A stretch of 31,533 nt of DNA from Cytophagaceae bacterium (GCA_947464365.1 CANHWS010000003.1:1-31533); one strand, 5' to 3'; positions 7,996-17,025 are shown, numbered from the stretch's first letter. Made by a program: numbers and translations. The notes: generated from the sequence alone by a model not told the origin.

Positions 7996-8535
7996 CTATT
8001 GGGCAATAGCCACACCACTGGCAGTGAACTCGAGGTAACGCTCAGGCTTAGTAATAGCAGCAATCTCTGCTTTCGATTTGCCTTCTTCCTTGGCTTCTTT
8101 CTTGAGGTCGGCTACTGAGTTGACCACCCAATGGCTGATGCCGTCGGCAACTAAGGTTTTGCCCTCGAGGCCAGATGTTGGTACGAAGAATTTGTAGCCT
8201 TTGAACCTCATCGTTAGCTGCTCGTTGTTGGGTGCCTTTATGCTGACCCAGCAACCTTTGTTGGCACAGCTCTCAATGATTTCGCCTGTAATGCGGGTCT
8301 GGAGTGTGTCTTCGTCCTTCTGGCCTTCGGTCTTGGCCAGGAGATCGGCCGTAGAGATGGCATCAGTGGTTGCAATGCTGTCACCATAGTACTCGTACTT
8401 AACCGCAATAGGCTCTGGCATAGTGGCAGCAGCGGAAGTTGCCGAGTCCAGCTTGGTTTCGACAGCTGGTTCTTGCTTAGCACAGGACATAATAGTGGCC
8501 GCAATCGCGATGGCCATCAGAGATTGTTTGATCAT
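7996..8535 (-). CDS. DUF4920-like lipoprotein
   Basis: A 179-residue exported lipoprotein of unknown function. The signal peptide MIKQSLMAIAIAATIMSC ends in a lipobox-like IMSC, so Cys18 should be lipidated. A low-complexity Ala/Thr linker follows. The mature domain has ITGEIIESCANKGCWVSI, then LTMRFKGYKFFVP and the strand LEGKTLVADG, which match what I know of DUF4920. The paired cysteines in SCANKGCW could bind metal or be redox active, but this is inference. It is 72 bp downstream of menB on the same strand and may be read through from it. A hairpin follows the stop. Confidence 0.8.
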   Translation of the reverse strand: MIKQSLMAIAIAATIMSCAKQEPAVETKLDSATSAAATMPEPIAVKYEYYGDSIATTDAISTADLLAKTEGQKDEDTLQTRITGEIIESCANKGCWVSIKAPNNEQLTMRFKGYKFFVPTSGLEGKTLVADGISHWVVNSVADLKKEAKEEGKSKAEIAAITKPERYLEFTASGVAIAQ

Positions 8536-8607
8536 GGTCGGGATGCCCGTAGGCGCTTAAAAAAGTTTGAGGTGGACTAGGTCGTTAAAACAGGTTTCCT
8601 AGTGGGT

Positions 8608-9432
8608 TTACGGGAACTTAGGGTACTTGCTAAAGTCTGGTTTGCGTTTCTCGAGGAAAGCGTTTTTCCCTTCTTTGGCCTCGTCGCTTAGGTAGTAGAG
8701 TAGGGTGGCGTTACCGGCCAACTCCTGGATACCGGCTTGTCCATCGAGCTCAGCATTGAATGAGCTCTTGAGCATTCGTAGCGCCAATGGGCTTTTTTCG
8801 AGTATTTTATTGCACCAGTCGATGGTGGCGTCCTCCAGCATCTCTAGTGGAACTACTTTGTTAACGAGACCCATGTCGAGGGCTTCTTGAGCGTTGTATT
8901 GGTCACACAGGAACCAGATCTCGCGGGCTTTTTTCTGGCCAACAATGCGAGCTAGGTAACTGCTACCAAATCCGCCATCAAAGCTGCCTACATTGGGCCC
9001 TGTTTGGCCGAAGCGGGCATTTTCTGCAGCAATTGTCAGGTCACAAACTACATGGAGTACATGGCCACCACCAATGGCCCAACCAGCCACCATCGCAATC
9101 ACTGGTTTATGGATGGTCCGGATTTGGCGTTGGAGGTCCAGCACATTGAGCCTAGGTACTGTATCCTGACCAATGTATCCGCCATGGCCACGAACACTTT
9201 GGTCGCCACCACTGCAAAAAGCTTTGCCACCTTCGCCTGTTAGGATAATGACACCAACTCTTTCGTCCTCACGAGCCATTTCCATCGCGATGATCATCTC
9301 ACGGACTGTCAGCGGGGTAAAGGCGTTGTGGACATGCGGGCGATTGATGCTAATCTTGGCAATGCCTTTGTAGTAACTAAACTTGATTTCTTCGAAGTCC
9401 CTGATGGTTTCCCACTGGTATCTGCTTTCCAT
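8608..9432 (-). CDS. menB: 1,4-dihydroxy-2-naphthoyl-CoA synthase MenB
   Basis: MenB closes the second ring of the menaquinone precursor by converting O-succinylbenzoyl-CoA to 1,4-dihydroxy-2-naphthoyl-CoA. The 274-residue crotonase-fold protein has the MenB N terminus (YQWETIRDFEEIKFSYYKG), the oxyanion segment AFCSGGDQSVRG, GWAIGGGHVLHVVCDLTIAA, and FGQTGPNVGSFDGGFGSSY with the catalytic Asp in SFDGG. The C-terminal SDEAKEGKNAFLEKRKPDF also matches. A Gly, not Asp, in QTG suggests the bicarbonate-dependent class known from E. coli. No other men gene is in the window. The 218 bp upstream, toward the YceI-like gene, shows no exact promoter match. Confidence 0.96.
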   Translation of the reverse strand: MESRYQWETIRDFEEIKFSYYKGIAKISINRPHVHNAFTPLTVREMIIAMEMAREDERVGVIILTGEGGKAFCSGGDQSVRGHGGYIGQDTVPRLNVLDLQRQIRTIHKPVIAMVAGWAIGGGHVLHVVCDLTIAAENARFGQTGPNVGSFDGGFGSSYLARIVGQKKAREIWFLCDQYNAQEALDMGLVNKVVPLEMLEDATIDWCNKILEKSPLALRMLKSSFNAELDGQAGIQELAGNATLLYYLSDEAKEGKNAFLEKRKPDFSKYPKFP

Positions 9433-9650
9433 ATCTTGGTGCTATGTTTATTTACCTCCGTCCTTCTAGGTTTTGGGGTTGCAGTTTTCACAGCAAACAG
9501 AGGGCGGTCAACAAACGAAACCACACTTGTAGCCTGATTGTAAATCGCCTTGCAAATAAACGAAATAATGTGGGTAATCGGCCAGCAGTGCCCAAGGTTG
9601 GCACCAGGCTACGACCTTTTACCTTACCCAATCCAAAGGACTAGCCAAGA

Positions 9651-10211
9651 TTACTTGGCCTTTGGCATGAGGACATAGACCGACTTGACATCAATTTTTT
9701 CGGCTATTTTCATCATCACGACGCTAGGCCGTTCGATCTTGTGATCCTCAAGTACGACGTCAAAATTGCTACGGAGGGTGAGTTTTCCTTTGGCGACCTC
9801 TAGGGTGCCAGTTAGGGTACGTTCTTTGGTCACGCCATGCATTGTGAGGGTTCCTTTGGCGTTAACGGTGTAGGTGCCATCCTTCATATAATCCACCTTC
9901 TCGACGATTTTGCCCTTGAAGACACCTTCTGGGTACTTTTCGGACTCCATGTAGTTTTCGTTGAAGTGGTCTTCCATCAAGCCATTAGGGAACTTGAAAG
10001 ACTTCATCGGGATTTTGACCAAAACGTCACCTGTGGCACTATTGATGGCTGCTTGTGCGGTTTTGCTAACAGCACTAATGTCCTCAAGTGGTGTTTTACT
10101 GAAGAACGAAATCTCACCAGTTGAGGTAAGATAGACTTGGGATTGGGCCGCAGTTGACCCCAAAAGGACGGTCAGGATTAGCAGACCAAGCAGCGAGAAG
10201 CAGTTTTTCAT
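9651..10211 (-). CDS. YceI-like secreted protein
   Basis: A 186-residue exported protein with a clear signal peptide (MKNCFSLLGLLILTVLLGS, cleavage near AQSQ-VY). The mature part fits the YceI lipocalin-like beta barrel: STGEISFFSKTPLEDISA at the N terminus, LVKIPMKSFKFPNGLMEDHF, KYPEGVFKGKI, and KGTLTMHGVTKERTLTGTL, the most typical YceI stretch. Family members bind long isoprenoid chains such as quinones, and a functional tie to menB next door is tempting but unproven. It sits 218 bp upstream of menB on the same strand, too far to assume one transcript. An inverted repeat at 10248-10275 lies upstream of its start. Confidence 0.88.
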   Translation of the reverse strand: MKNCFSLLGLLILTVLLGSTAAQSQVYLTSTGEISFFSKTPLEDISAVSKTAQAAINSATGDVLVKIPMKSFKFPNGLMEDHFNENYMESEKYPEGVFKGKIVEKVDYMKDGTYTVNAKGTLTMHGVTKERTLTGTLEVAKGKLTLRSNFDVVLEDHKIERPSVVMMKIAEKIDVKSVYVLMPKAK

Positions 10212-10360
10212 GGATTATAGGATACTGGTTTTATTACGAAGCCAAGTAGGCAGCGGTAAGACTATGGAGCTGCCTTTGATCAGGTTCTTTGACACAATTT
10301 AGGAAAATTTGTAACTGCAATCCTAATACTGACCTCTAACGATAACAACCTTAACAAAAA

Positions 10361-10393
10361 AGGGGGCCCATTCTGCAGATGTGCACCCTCTGG
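10361..10393 (-). terminator. Probable terminator after the SMP-30-like gene
   Basis: On the minus strand an imperfect stem between AGAGGGTGC and GGGCCCCCT (about seven of nine positions pair, counting one G-U) leads directly into TTTTTTGTT. It lies about 40 bp beyond the SMP-30-like stop, a normal place for an intrinsic terminator. Stem quality is modest. Confidence 0.5.
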
Positions 10394-10430
10394 ATAATGG
10401 ATATGACTAGCGTTGCTGATTTAGATCAAC

Positions 10431-11336
10431 CTATTTCTGACCACCCGTGACCTTGTAGGCTACGACTCGGTTACCAAAGAAAGTAGGGACCAAAACCAAG
10501 TTCCTGACTTCATCATAACCGATATCGGCAGTATTGTCCTTTACCTCTTCGGTGTCCAGCAATAGCTCGACTTGACAAGGTTTTTTTTCAGATGGTTTGC
10601 GACCGGTGATGCCATAGATCTTGCCATGCCAACGGCTAATCAAGAAATGGTCCTTGGTTTGCGGTAGGTTGACGATTCCGTCTCCACCTTCTATTTTCTG
10701 GCTAAGGGGCTGCTCGACTGTGTTTTTGCCGTCGTATGCTGTCAGGAATAGTTTGCCAGTCGCCATGTCGATTACTTGTAGGCCATCTGGGCGTGCTAAT
10801 AGGCCATTGGGTTTAGTAAAGGTGCCAGCAGCGACCAAGGTTGTCACATTTTTGCCGACCACCTTATGGATGACCGATGTCTCCATATCTGACACATAGA
10901 CGTTACCTTTCTTGTCAACAGCAACGTCGTTCAGGAATTTGGCACCCTCTACCATGATGTAGGCAGTGCGTTTGCCATTCATGACATCAAAAATGGCTAT
11001 ATGGTCGATGTCCGAAACGTAAAGCGAGTTCCCGCTAATGCCCATGCCTTTGGGGGCTGAAACCCCACGACCCCAATAGCGATTAACAATTGTACCTGTT
11101 GGGCTAATGACACTAATGAAACCATTGCTATCCTTGTCTGTAGGCTTGCCGTTGATGCAGGATACAAAATAGCGACTCCCATTCGGGTCGGCTAGCACAG
11201 ACTCGCAGGTTGTAAGGTCTTTGTCGGTTTCCCAAGCTTTTTCGAGTTTGAGGCCTTGGGCATTTGCGACAGGGGCCAGCAGGCTGAAGCCAAAAGCTAC
11301 AGCGACTGGTACAATAAATTTTAGGGTTAAAGACAT
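10431..11336 (-). CDS. Secreted SMP-30/gluconolactonase-like beta-propeller protein
   Basis: A 301-residue exported beta-propeller. The signal peptide is about 26 residues (FIVPVAVAFGFSLLAPVANA then QG). Repeat strands such as FLNDVAVDKKGNVYVSDMET and FTKPNGLLARPDGLQVID are typical of SMP-30/gluconolactonase/LRE proteins. The four residues that hold the divalent metal in SMP-30 have plausible counterparts: Glu in CESVLAD, Asn in LNDVAV, Asn in KPNGLL and Asp in GGDGIV. Family members hydrolyse sugar lactones, but many secreted Bacteroidota relatives have no known substrate. It is divergent from the sugar-kinase gene across 220 bp. A -7 element lies about 108 bp upstream. Confidence 0.82.
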   Translation of the reverse strand: MSLTLKFIVPVAVAFGFSLLAPVANAQGLKLEKAWETDKDLTTCESVLADPNGSRYFVSCINGKPTDKDSNGFISVISPTGTIVNRYWGRGVSAPKGMGISGNSLYVSDIDHIAIFDVMNGKRTAYIMVEGAKFLNDVAVDKKGNVYVSDMETSVIHKVVGKNVTTLVAAGTFTKPNGLLARPDGLQVIDMATGKLFLTAYDGKNTVEQPLSQKIEGGDGIVNLPQTKDHFLISRWHGKIYGITGRKPSEKKPCQVELLLDTEEVKDNTADIGYDEVRNLVLVPTFFGNRVVAYKVTGGQK

Positions 11337-11443
11337 GAAAGTGGTTGTTAGTGAACTTGTGTAATGGATATACGAAACGTCTCAGAACAGGTCGTTTTGG
11401 CATCGGGCTTAAAGCCAAGGATACATACAGCCTGCAGATGCTA

Positions 11444-11451
11444 CAAAATTA
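11444..11451 (-). promoter_or_regulatory. -7 promoter element TAATTTTG (SMP-30-like gene)
   Basis: On the minus strand this reads TAATTTTG, an exact match to TAnnTTTG, about 108 bp upstream of the SMP-30-like start within the divergent region shared with the GHMP kinase gene. The 5' leader would be about 100 nt. No -33 match at the usual spacing. Confidence 0.4.
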
Positions 11452-11556
11452 AACCTTATTAGCGCTGATTGTTCGGTACACATGGCAATACGATATTTTC
11501 GTGGTTTGAAATTGTAAAGGCAACAATGTTAGTGCTACCTTGGCCTGCAGAAACTT

Positions 11557-12891
11557 ATGAAGCCGATTTTTGAAAAAAACGCGACGGTATATACAGGCAT
11601 AGCTCCTGGCCGTCTGGACGTGATGGGTGGCATCGCTGACTATAGTGGCAGCTTGGTGTTACAAATGCCAATCAGCCAAACCACGAAAGTCCAGGTCGCC
11701 ATCAGGCAGGATGGGATGTTTTCGTTACATAGTGACAGCAATGACGAGCGGGTCCATCATTACCAGATCCACCTCAGTGATATCACGCCTACGGATAATG
11801 TTGACTATACAGAGGCTCGCAATGCAATAAAGGCTGTTGCTGGGGGCCACTGGGCGATCTATTGCCTTGGTGCCTTTTTGGTGCTGGCCAAAGAACGTGG
11901 CATCAAACTTACAGGTGCTGATGTCAAGATCACAGGTAAAGTGCCTCTCGGCAAAGGAGTCAGCAGCAGTGCCGCCCTCGAAATGGCCACACTCAAGGCC
12001 TTAGCCGAGGCATATCAGCTTACTTTCGAAGGTACGGAGCTTGCGAGACTGGGCCAACTAGCTGAAAATAGGGTAGTAGGTGCCCCTTGTGGGCTTATGG
12101 ATCAGTTGGCGAGCTACCATGGGAAACATGGGGCACTTTTGCCGATCACCTGCCAACCGGACATCCTTCATCCACTGCTAGCGTTGCCAAAAGGTGTGCA
12201 TCTTGTCGGCATTGATAGTGGTGTGCGACATAGTGTAGGCGGCGCCAGCTATGGCGACGTCCGGACAGCAGCCTTTATGGGCTACAGCATTATTGCGCAG
12301 TTGCTCGAAACAAAGGTTGAGGTCTTGGAGGCATTTCGCAACACAGGGGATGCCAGCAAATTACCTTATGGTGGATACTTAGCCAATATTTCGCCATCAG
12401 ACTACGAAATGCGCTACCGATCGGCCTTGCCAGATCGGATCTATGGTCGGGACTTCATCGCGCGCTACAAGGTCTCGACTGATACCGTTACGACCATTGA
12501 CCCTGCCAAGGAGTACCGTGTCAAGGTGGCTACCCGCCATCCGATTTACGAAAACTACCGCACCAGCCTTTACCGCATGTTGCTAGAGCGGCTATCGGGG
12601 GAAGATGCCGACCGCAAAACGATCTTGTGGCAGCTTGGTGAACTGATGTACCTCTGCCATGCCAGCTACAATGCTTGCCACCTAGGTAGCAGTGCTACCG
12701 ACGAGTTGGTGGAGCGCGTCAAACTCAGGCAGAAAAAAGGGCATGGTGTCTATGGTGCCAAAATCACGGGTGGCGGCAGTGGTGGCACAGTCGTCGTCCT
12801 TTGTGATGGTGATCTTGGGCTCGAAACTGCCCATAACATCGCCAAAAGCTATGGCAACGAGCGCGCCATGGACCTGGTTTTCTTTGACTAG
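11557..12891 (+). CDS. GHMP-family sugar kinase, L-arabinokinase-like
   Basis: This 444-residue GHMP kinase belongs to the galactokinase group but closely resembles, from memory, the kinase half of plant L-arabinokinase. Shared stretches are APGRLDVMGGIADYSGSLVL (16-35), the ATP loop PLGKGVSSSAA (130-140), GAPCGLMDQLAS with catalytic Asp182, GIDSGVRHSVGGASYGDVR, RHPIYENYR and the GHMP motif 3 KITGGGSGGT (402-411). Arg19 matches the catalytic Arg of galactokinase. The GEHTDY sugar-binding motif of galactokinase is here GGIADY, so galactose is unlikely to be the substrate; L-arabinose or a related sugar is plausible. The plant N-terminal glycosyltransferase-like half is absent. It precedes holB by 32 bp. 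Family secure, substrate inferred. Confidence 0.85.
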   Translation: MKPIFEKNATVYTGIAPGRLDVMGGIADYSGSLVLQMPISQTTKVQVAIRQDGMFSLHSDSNDERVHHYQIHLSDITPTDNVDYTEARNAIKAVAGGHWAIYCLGAFLVLAKERGIKLTGADVKITGKVPLGKGVSSSAALEMATLKALAEAYQLTFEGTELARLGQLAENRVVGAPCGLMDQLASYHGKHGALLPITCQPDILHPLLALPKGVHLVGIDSGVRHSVGGASYGDVRTAAFMGYSIIAQLLETKVEVLEAFRNTGDASKLPYGGYLANISPSDYEMRYRSALPDRIYGRDFIARYKVSTDTVTTIDPAKEYRVKVATRHPIYENYRTSLYRMLLERLSGEDADRKTILWQLGELMYLCHASYNACHLGSSATDELVERVKLRQKKGHGVYGAKITGGGSGGTVVVLCDGDLGLETAHNIAKSYGNERAMDLVFFD

Positions 12892-12923
12892 CGATTGCCA
12901 CACCTGACAAGAGCGATACAGAT

Positions 12924-14069
12924 ATGTTGTTTGCCGAAATTCCTGGTTTTGAGTCACTAAAGGTGGTACTAACACAGGCTGCGACGAGTGGCCACATTGC
13001 CCATGCACAGTTGTTTGCTGGGCAGCCCGGCTCTGCTGCCTTGCCATTAGCCTTAGCCTACACCACCTACATCAACTGCACCGACAGGTCTGAAACCGAT
13101 AGTTGTGGAAAGTGCCCCAGTTGCGTCAAGTATGGCAAAATGGCTCATCCTGACCTCAACTTTGTGTTCCCGGTGGCTACTAGCAAGGAGGTATCCGAGG
13201 CACCCTCATCTGCTTCATACATCAAACAGTTTCGGCAGTTTGTGCAGGATCAGCAATTTGGTGGGCCACAAGAGTGGGGGGCTTTCTTTGGGGCCGAAAA
13301 CAAACAGCTCAACATCTCTGTAGGCGAGGCACGATACATAATAAGCACCTTGTCCCTTAAGCCCTATGAGGCCAAATGGAAAGTGATGTTGATCTGGCTG
13401 CCTGAGTTTATGAACCTAGGTGCGGCCAATGCGATCCTCAAAGTACTGGAGGAGCCAACACCTGATACCTTGTTTATCTTGGTTTCTGAATCGATCGAGA
13501 AACTACTACCCACGATCCTGTCTCGGGTTCAGATGATCAGGGTGCCCCCGTTCGAAAACGATCAGGTTGAGCAGTTTCTGATAAGCCATGCAGGCGTACC
13601 AGCCCTTGAGGCAAGGACGATTGCGATGCTTTCGGGAGGTTCATTGTCTGAGGCACGCAGGCTAATGCAGGAGGATACCAGCATCTATTATGAGTTATTC
13701 ACTAGCTGGATGAGATCATGTTATGCGCACAAGTATCCAGAGTTGCTTCAGCAGACTGAGCTATTTGGCAAACTGGGTCGGGAGGGGCAGAAAGGGTTTT
13801 TCCAGTATGCGCTCTCGATGTTGCGCGAATCACTTCTGTCCCACGAAGGCGCCCATGACCTGGTCAAGCTACCAGAGCAGGAACTAGGTTTTGTGCGGAA
13901 GTTCTCGGCTTTTGTCCATACTGATAACATGCCTGACATCCTTGATCACTTAGGTACTGCCTGGATGCACATCGAGCGAAATGCCAATGCCAAGATCGTG
14001 TTCTTTGACACAAGTCTTTATCTGTGTCAGCTGCTCCGGATTGCAGCACCTAATTGTGAAGAGGCTTAA
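12924..14069 (+). CDS. holB: DNA polymerase III subunit delta' (clamp loader)
   Basis: Delta' is the stationary wall of the clamp loader that opens the beta sliding clamp during replication. The 381-residue protein starts with FAEIPGFESLKVVLTQA and has HAQLFAGQPGSAALPLALAY where ATPase subunits have a Walker A motif. Here it lacks the GK(T/S), as expected for delta'. A zinc module uses Cys52 and CGKCPSC (61-67), followed by HPDLNFVFP. ANAILKVLEEPTPDTLFILVS is the strongly conserved clamp-loader box. The SRC arginine-finger motif reads LSRV, keeping Arg but not Cys. It sits 32 bp after the sugar kinase gene and is probably co-transcribed with it. Confidence 0.93.
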   Translation: MLFAEIPGFESLKVVLTQAATSGHIAHAQLFAGQPGSAALPLALAYTTYINCTDRSETDSCGKCPSCVKYGKMAHPDLNFVFPVATSKEVSEAPSSASYIKQFRQFVQDQQFGGPQEWGAFFGAENKQLNISVGEARYIISTLSLKPYEAKWKVMLIWLPEFMNLGAANAILKVLEEPTPDTLFILVSESIEKLLPTILSRVQMIRVPPFENDQVEQFLISHAGVPALEARTIAMLSGGSLSEARRLMQEDTSIYYELFTSWMRSCYAHKYPELLQQTELFGKLGREGQKGFFQYALSMLRESLLSHEGAHDLVKLPEQELGFVRKFSAFVHTDNMPDILDHLGTAWMHIERNANAKIVFFDTSLYLCQLLRIAAPNCEEA

Positions 14070-14168
14070 GCCACCGTTGGCACGTTCTTATGACGGCCCC
14101 TGCTAATATTCGGTATTTTAAGCCAACTTTGTCCCCTTATCAATCGGACTAATTTTCATATCCGTCAC

Positions 14169-15050
14169 ATGGATTATACCCTGTCCAACGACCATTTGGT
14201 TGTCGGAATCAAACGCAAAGGAGCTGAGCTCTGTAGCATCAAACAGACTGGCTTTTCAGACCAGTCTTTCGAATACATCTGGCAGGCTGAGCCTGCTGTC
14301 TGGGCACGTCATGCCCCGATCTTGTTTCCGATTGTGGGCAAGCTCCGAAAGAACGCCTATACTTGGAAGGAAAAAGAGTACTACCTCCCGCAACATGGTT
14401 TTGCGCGCGATATGGACTTCGATCTCTTAAACCAGACCGAGACCACCGCAGCTTTCCGTTTGGTGGCAAGCCCCGCTTCCCATACAAACTACCCATTTGA
14501 TTTTGAACTCATTATCAGCTACACGCTTGATGGTAACAAAGTCCTGACCAGCTGGGAGGTCAAGAACCAAGGCCAAGGACCGATGCCGTTCAGCATTGGT
14601 GCCCATCCTGGGTTCAATATCAATGTGCATGAAGGCGAGACAATCGAGGATTATTCAATAACGTTTGACAAGCCAGAGCGGGTTCCGAGCTATCAGTTGG
14701 AGGCTGGCTTAGTCGCTGGTGTGGCCGAGCGTCATTTCCTCAACCGTGACACCACTTTGGCTCTGACACCAACCATGTTTGACAATGATGCCATCATCTT
14801 GCCTGGTTTGGCGTCTGACTTGGTAACACTATCCAATAAAAAAGGTGACTACCGCCTCAGTATCAGCATCGACGGATTCGAGTACCTTGGGCTATGGAGC
14901 AAACCTGGCCAGCCATTTATCTGCATCGAGCCTTGGCTTGGGATAGCAGATAGCACAGTCGGTGTGCAGGATATCAGCAAAAAACTGGGCATCAGGATGC
15001 TAGAGCCAGCCGCTACCTTCAGCAAAACCTATTTTATCCAGATTGGCTAA
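14169..15050 (+). CDS. Aldose 1-epimerase family protein (LacX type)
   Basis: A 293-residue galactose-mutarotase-like protein. The pattern fits the LacX/YeaD-like branch: WARHAPILFPIVGKLR (45-60), the first active-site His in PQHGFARD, the second in IGAHPGFNI, and a general-base candidate Glu in CIEPWLGIAD. There is no signal peptide, so it is cytoplasmic. Mutarotases interconvert alpha and beta forms of free sugars, a possible partner of the nearby sugar kinase, though holB lies between and LacX-type substrates are not settled. Its last 8 bp overlap the next gene's TTG start. The promoter region of 99 bp has only an imperfect CAACTTTG. Confidence 0.9.
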   Translation: MDYTLSNDHLVVGIKRKGAELCSIKQTGFSDQSFEYIWQAEPAVWARHAPILFPIVGKLRKNAYTWKEKEYYLPQHGFARDMDFDLLNQTETTAAFRLVASPASHTNYPFDFELIISYTLDGNKVLTSWEVKNQGQGPMPFSIGAHPGFNINVHEGETIEDYSITFDKPERVPSYQLEAGLVAGVAERHFLNRDTTLALTPTMFDNDAIILPGLASDLVTLSNKKGDYRLSISIDGFEYLGLWSKPGQPFICIEPWLGIADSTVGVQDISKKLGIRMLEPAATFSKTYFIQIG

Positions 15051-17025
15051 GGCAATCAGGAAATATGTCCTCGGGCAATTGGCCTCTATTCGCTCTGCAA
15101 GTCCTTTTCAAGGACATGCTAGGATCGTTATATCGTTGGTGGCCAGTTTGTTATTCTTGTCGACTTCGACAAGTCTGTTAGCCCAACCTGGCAGCCGTAG
15201 GATGGTGCAGGCCGTGAACGATGCCGAAAAAATGATGAACCAACGGATGTATCAGGAGGCCAAGGTTATCTTGACTGACGTCCTAAAGGTGGACACCTCG
15301 ATGGCCAAACCGTTTGTGCTAATGGGTAACATCGCTTATCTGGACCAGCAGTTCGGGAAAGCAATCGAGTTGTATCGGCGCTATTTGGCCAAAACGAGTC
15401 ACCAAAATCCTAAGCCCTATGATGTTATCCTACGACTCTGCAACCTAGAGTTCGAGGCAGGCAACTATGACGAGGCAATGCGTATTTGTAATACCTTGGC
15501 ACCAGACAGTGTCTCGAAGCCTGAGTTTACGCTGGCTCGTTTCACTGAGCTGCGCAAATGTCGGTGGGCCATCAAAGCAATGAAGGTGCCTAATGGCCAA
15601 GCTCCTGAGCTAATGGGGCCGCCTCTGAATAGTTTGCCACTACAATACCTGCCTAGCCTCAGCCCAGACGAACAACAATTTTACTTCACTGGCCGCACTG
15701 GCCAAAGAGGCAGTAGTGATGAGGACCTCTATGTAGTCGATAGGTTACCGAATGGGTGGTCCGCACCAAAAGGAATCTCCACCGAGGTTAACTCACCCTA
15801 CAACGAAGGCGCCTGTACCATTTCAGGAGATGGTAACACCCTGATCTTTAGTGTATGCGAAAGCCCGCTATCCCGCACCGGCTGTGACTTGTTTATGTCT
15901 CGCCGCAACCCTGATGGTAGCTGGGGGCGTCCGATCAATATGGATGTTGTCAATAGCAGGTATTGGGACAGTCAGCCAAGTCTCAATGCGGATGGCTCGG
16001 AGCTGTTCTTTGCTTCTGCAAGGCCAGGTGGCAGTGGGAAGATTGATATTTGGGTCAGTCGGCTTAACCCCGAAGGTCTTTGGCAAGCTCCTACGAATCT
16101 AGGCCCTGTCATTAATACCCCAGAGGACGAAGGCGGGCCACACCTGCATGCCAATGGCAAGAGTTTGTTTTTTGCGAGCAAGGGCCATATCGGACTAGGC
16201 GGGTATGACATCTTTGTTGCCGAGCGCGACCCGAATGGTGTTTGGGCAGCGCCACTCAACCTCGGCACGCCACTCAATACCCAGCACCACGAAAGCGCCA
16301 TTTTTGTCACTGCTAAAGGTACAGAAGGCTACTTAACTAGGGACACGAAGGACCCTCCAACCAGCCACCTGTGGCAATGGAAGGTTCCTGCATGGCTAAC
16401 GAGTAAAGTGGCTTGTACAGTCCTGAAGGGGAAAGTCGTTAGCGCTGTGGACGGCAAGCCGATAGAGGCAGAGGTAGCAGCTAGTCCTCCAGACGCTAAA
16501 GGACAGGTCTATAATGTGATGAGCAACCCGATAACTGGAAAATTTACCCTGGTTTTGCCTGCGACCAAGACTTATGAGCTCCATATTGGTGCCAAAGGCT
16601 ATATGTTCCAGAGTTGGCAGACCAATGGGCTAGAGCGCAGTTTGCCCGAAAAGACCATTCCACTGCAGCCCATTAAGGCGGCGACTGCCACAGTCTTGGC
16701 TCATATCTATTTCCCTACCAATGGATATACAATATTGCCAGAGTCTGAGGCAGAGCTAAGGTACTTGGCGAAATTTCTAAAAACGAACTCGCGCACCAAA
16801 GTCAATATTGAAGGTCATACCGATGATGTAGGTAACGCGGCAGATAACCTCAGCCTTAGCCAAAAACGGGCACAAACCGTAGTGGACTACCTCAAAGCGC
16901 ATGATATTTTTGAAACAAGGTTGACAGCAGTTGGTTATGGCAAAAGCAAGCCAGTTGTCCCTAATACAAACGAAAAGAACCGAGCCAAAAACAGACGGAT
17001 CAATATGCAGATTACCCCGTTCTGA
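15043..17025 (+). CDS. PorE-like protein: TPR, PD40 propeller, carboxypeptidase-regulatory-like and OmpA domains
   Basis: A 660-residue exported protein. After a signal peptide (VISLVASLLFLSTSTSLLAQ, cleavage near 47) come TPR-type helices (about 53-170), a WD40-like PD40 propeller (about 203-400), a carboxypeptidase-regulatory-like beta sandwich (about 458-530) and a C-terminal OmpA domain (about 551-660). The propeller has repeats such as LPSLSPDEQQFYFTGR and PSLNADGSELFFASARPGG. The OmpA domain has VNIEGHTDDVG and NLSLSQKRAQTVVDYL, keeping the Asp and Arg that bind diaminopimelate. This order matches PorE, a T9SS protein anchoring the machinery to peptidoglycan. Unlike PorE there is no lipobox cysteine. 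Translation seems to start at TTG 15043, overlapping the epimerase gene by 8 bp; no ATG lies before the signal peptide. Confidence 0.88.
   Translation: MAKAIRKYVLGQLASIRSASPFQGHARIVISLVASLLFLSTSTSLLAQPGSRRMVQAVNDAEKMMNQRMYQEAKVILTDVLKVDTSMAKPFVLMGNIAYLDQQFGKAIELYRRYLAKTSHQNPKPYDVILRLCNLEFEAGNYDEAMRICNTLAPDSVSKPEFTLARFTELRKCRWAIKAMKVPNGQAPELMGPPLNSLPLQYLPSLSPDEQQFYFTGRTGQRGSSDEDLYVVDRLPNGWSAPKGISTEVNSPYNEGACTISGDGNTLIFSVCESPLSRTGCDLFMSRRNPDGSWGRPINMDVVNSRYWDSQPSLNADGSELFFASARPGGSGKIDIWVSRLNPEGLWQAPTNLGPVINTPEDEGGPHLHANGKSLFFASKGHIGLGGYDIFVAERDPNGVWAAPLNLGTPLNTQHHESAIFVTAKGTEGYLTRDTKDPPTSHLWQWKVPAWLTSKVACTVLKGKVVSAVDGKPIEAEVAASPPDAKGQVYNVMSNPITGKFTLVLPATKTYELHIGAKGYMFQSWQTNGLERSLPEKTIPLQPIKAATATVLAHIYFPTNGYTILPESEAELRYLAKFLKTNSRTKVNIEGHTDDVGNAADNLSLSQKRAQTVVDYLKAHDIFETRLTAVGYGKSKPVVPNTNEKNRAKNRRINMQITPF

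Noticed and set aside
9433..9650. Possible RNA gene in the 218-bp gap between menB and the YceI-like gene
   Set aside because: I looked for tRNA arms and a TTCGA loop and saw none, and no strong hairpin or exact promoter motif.
10248..10275. Inverted repeat AGGCAGC/GCTGCCT upstream of the YceI-like gene
   Set aside because: Seven base pairs with a 14-nt loop and no T run; too weak to call a terminator or operator.
12924..14069. Missing Walker A lysine in the clamp-loader protein read as a damaged gene
   Set aside because: Delta' subunits normally lack a functional Walker A motif; the frame and the other motifs are intact.
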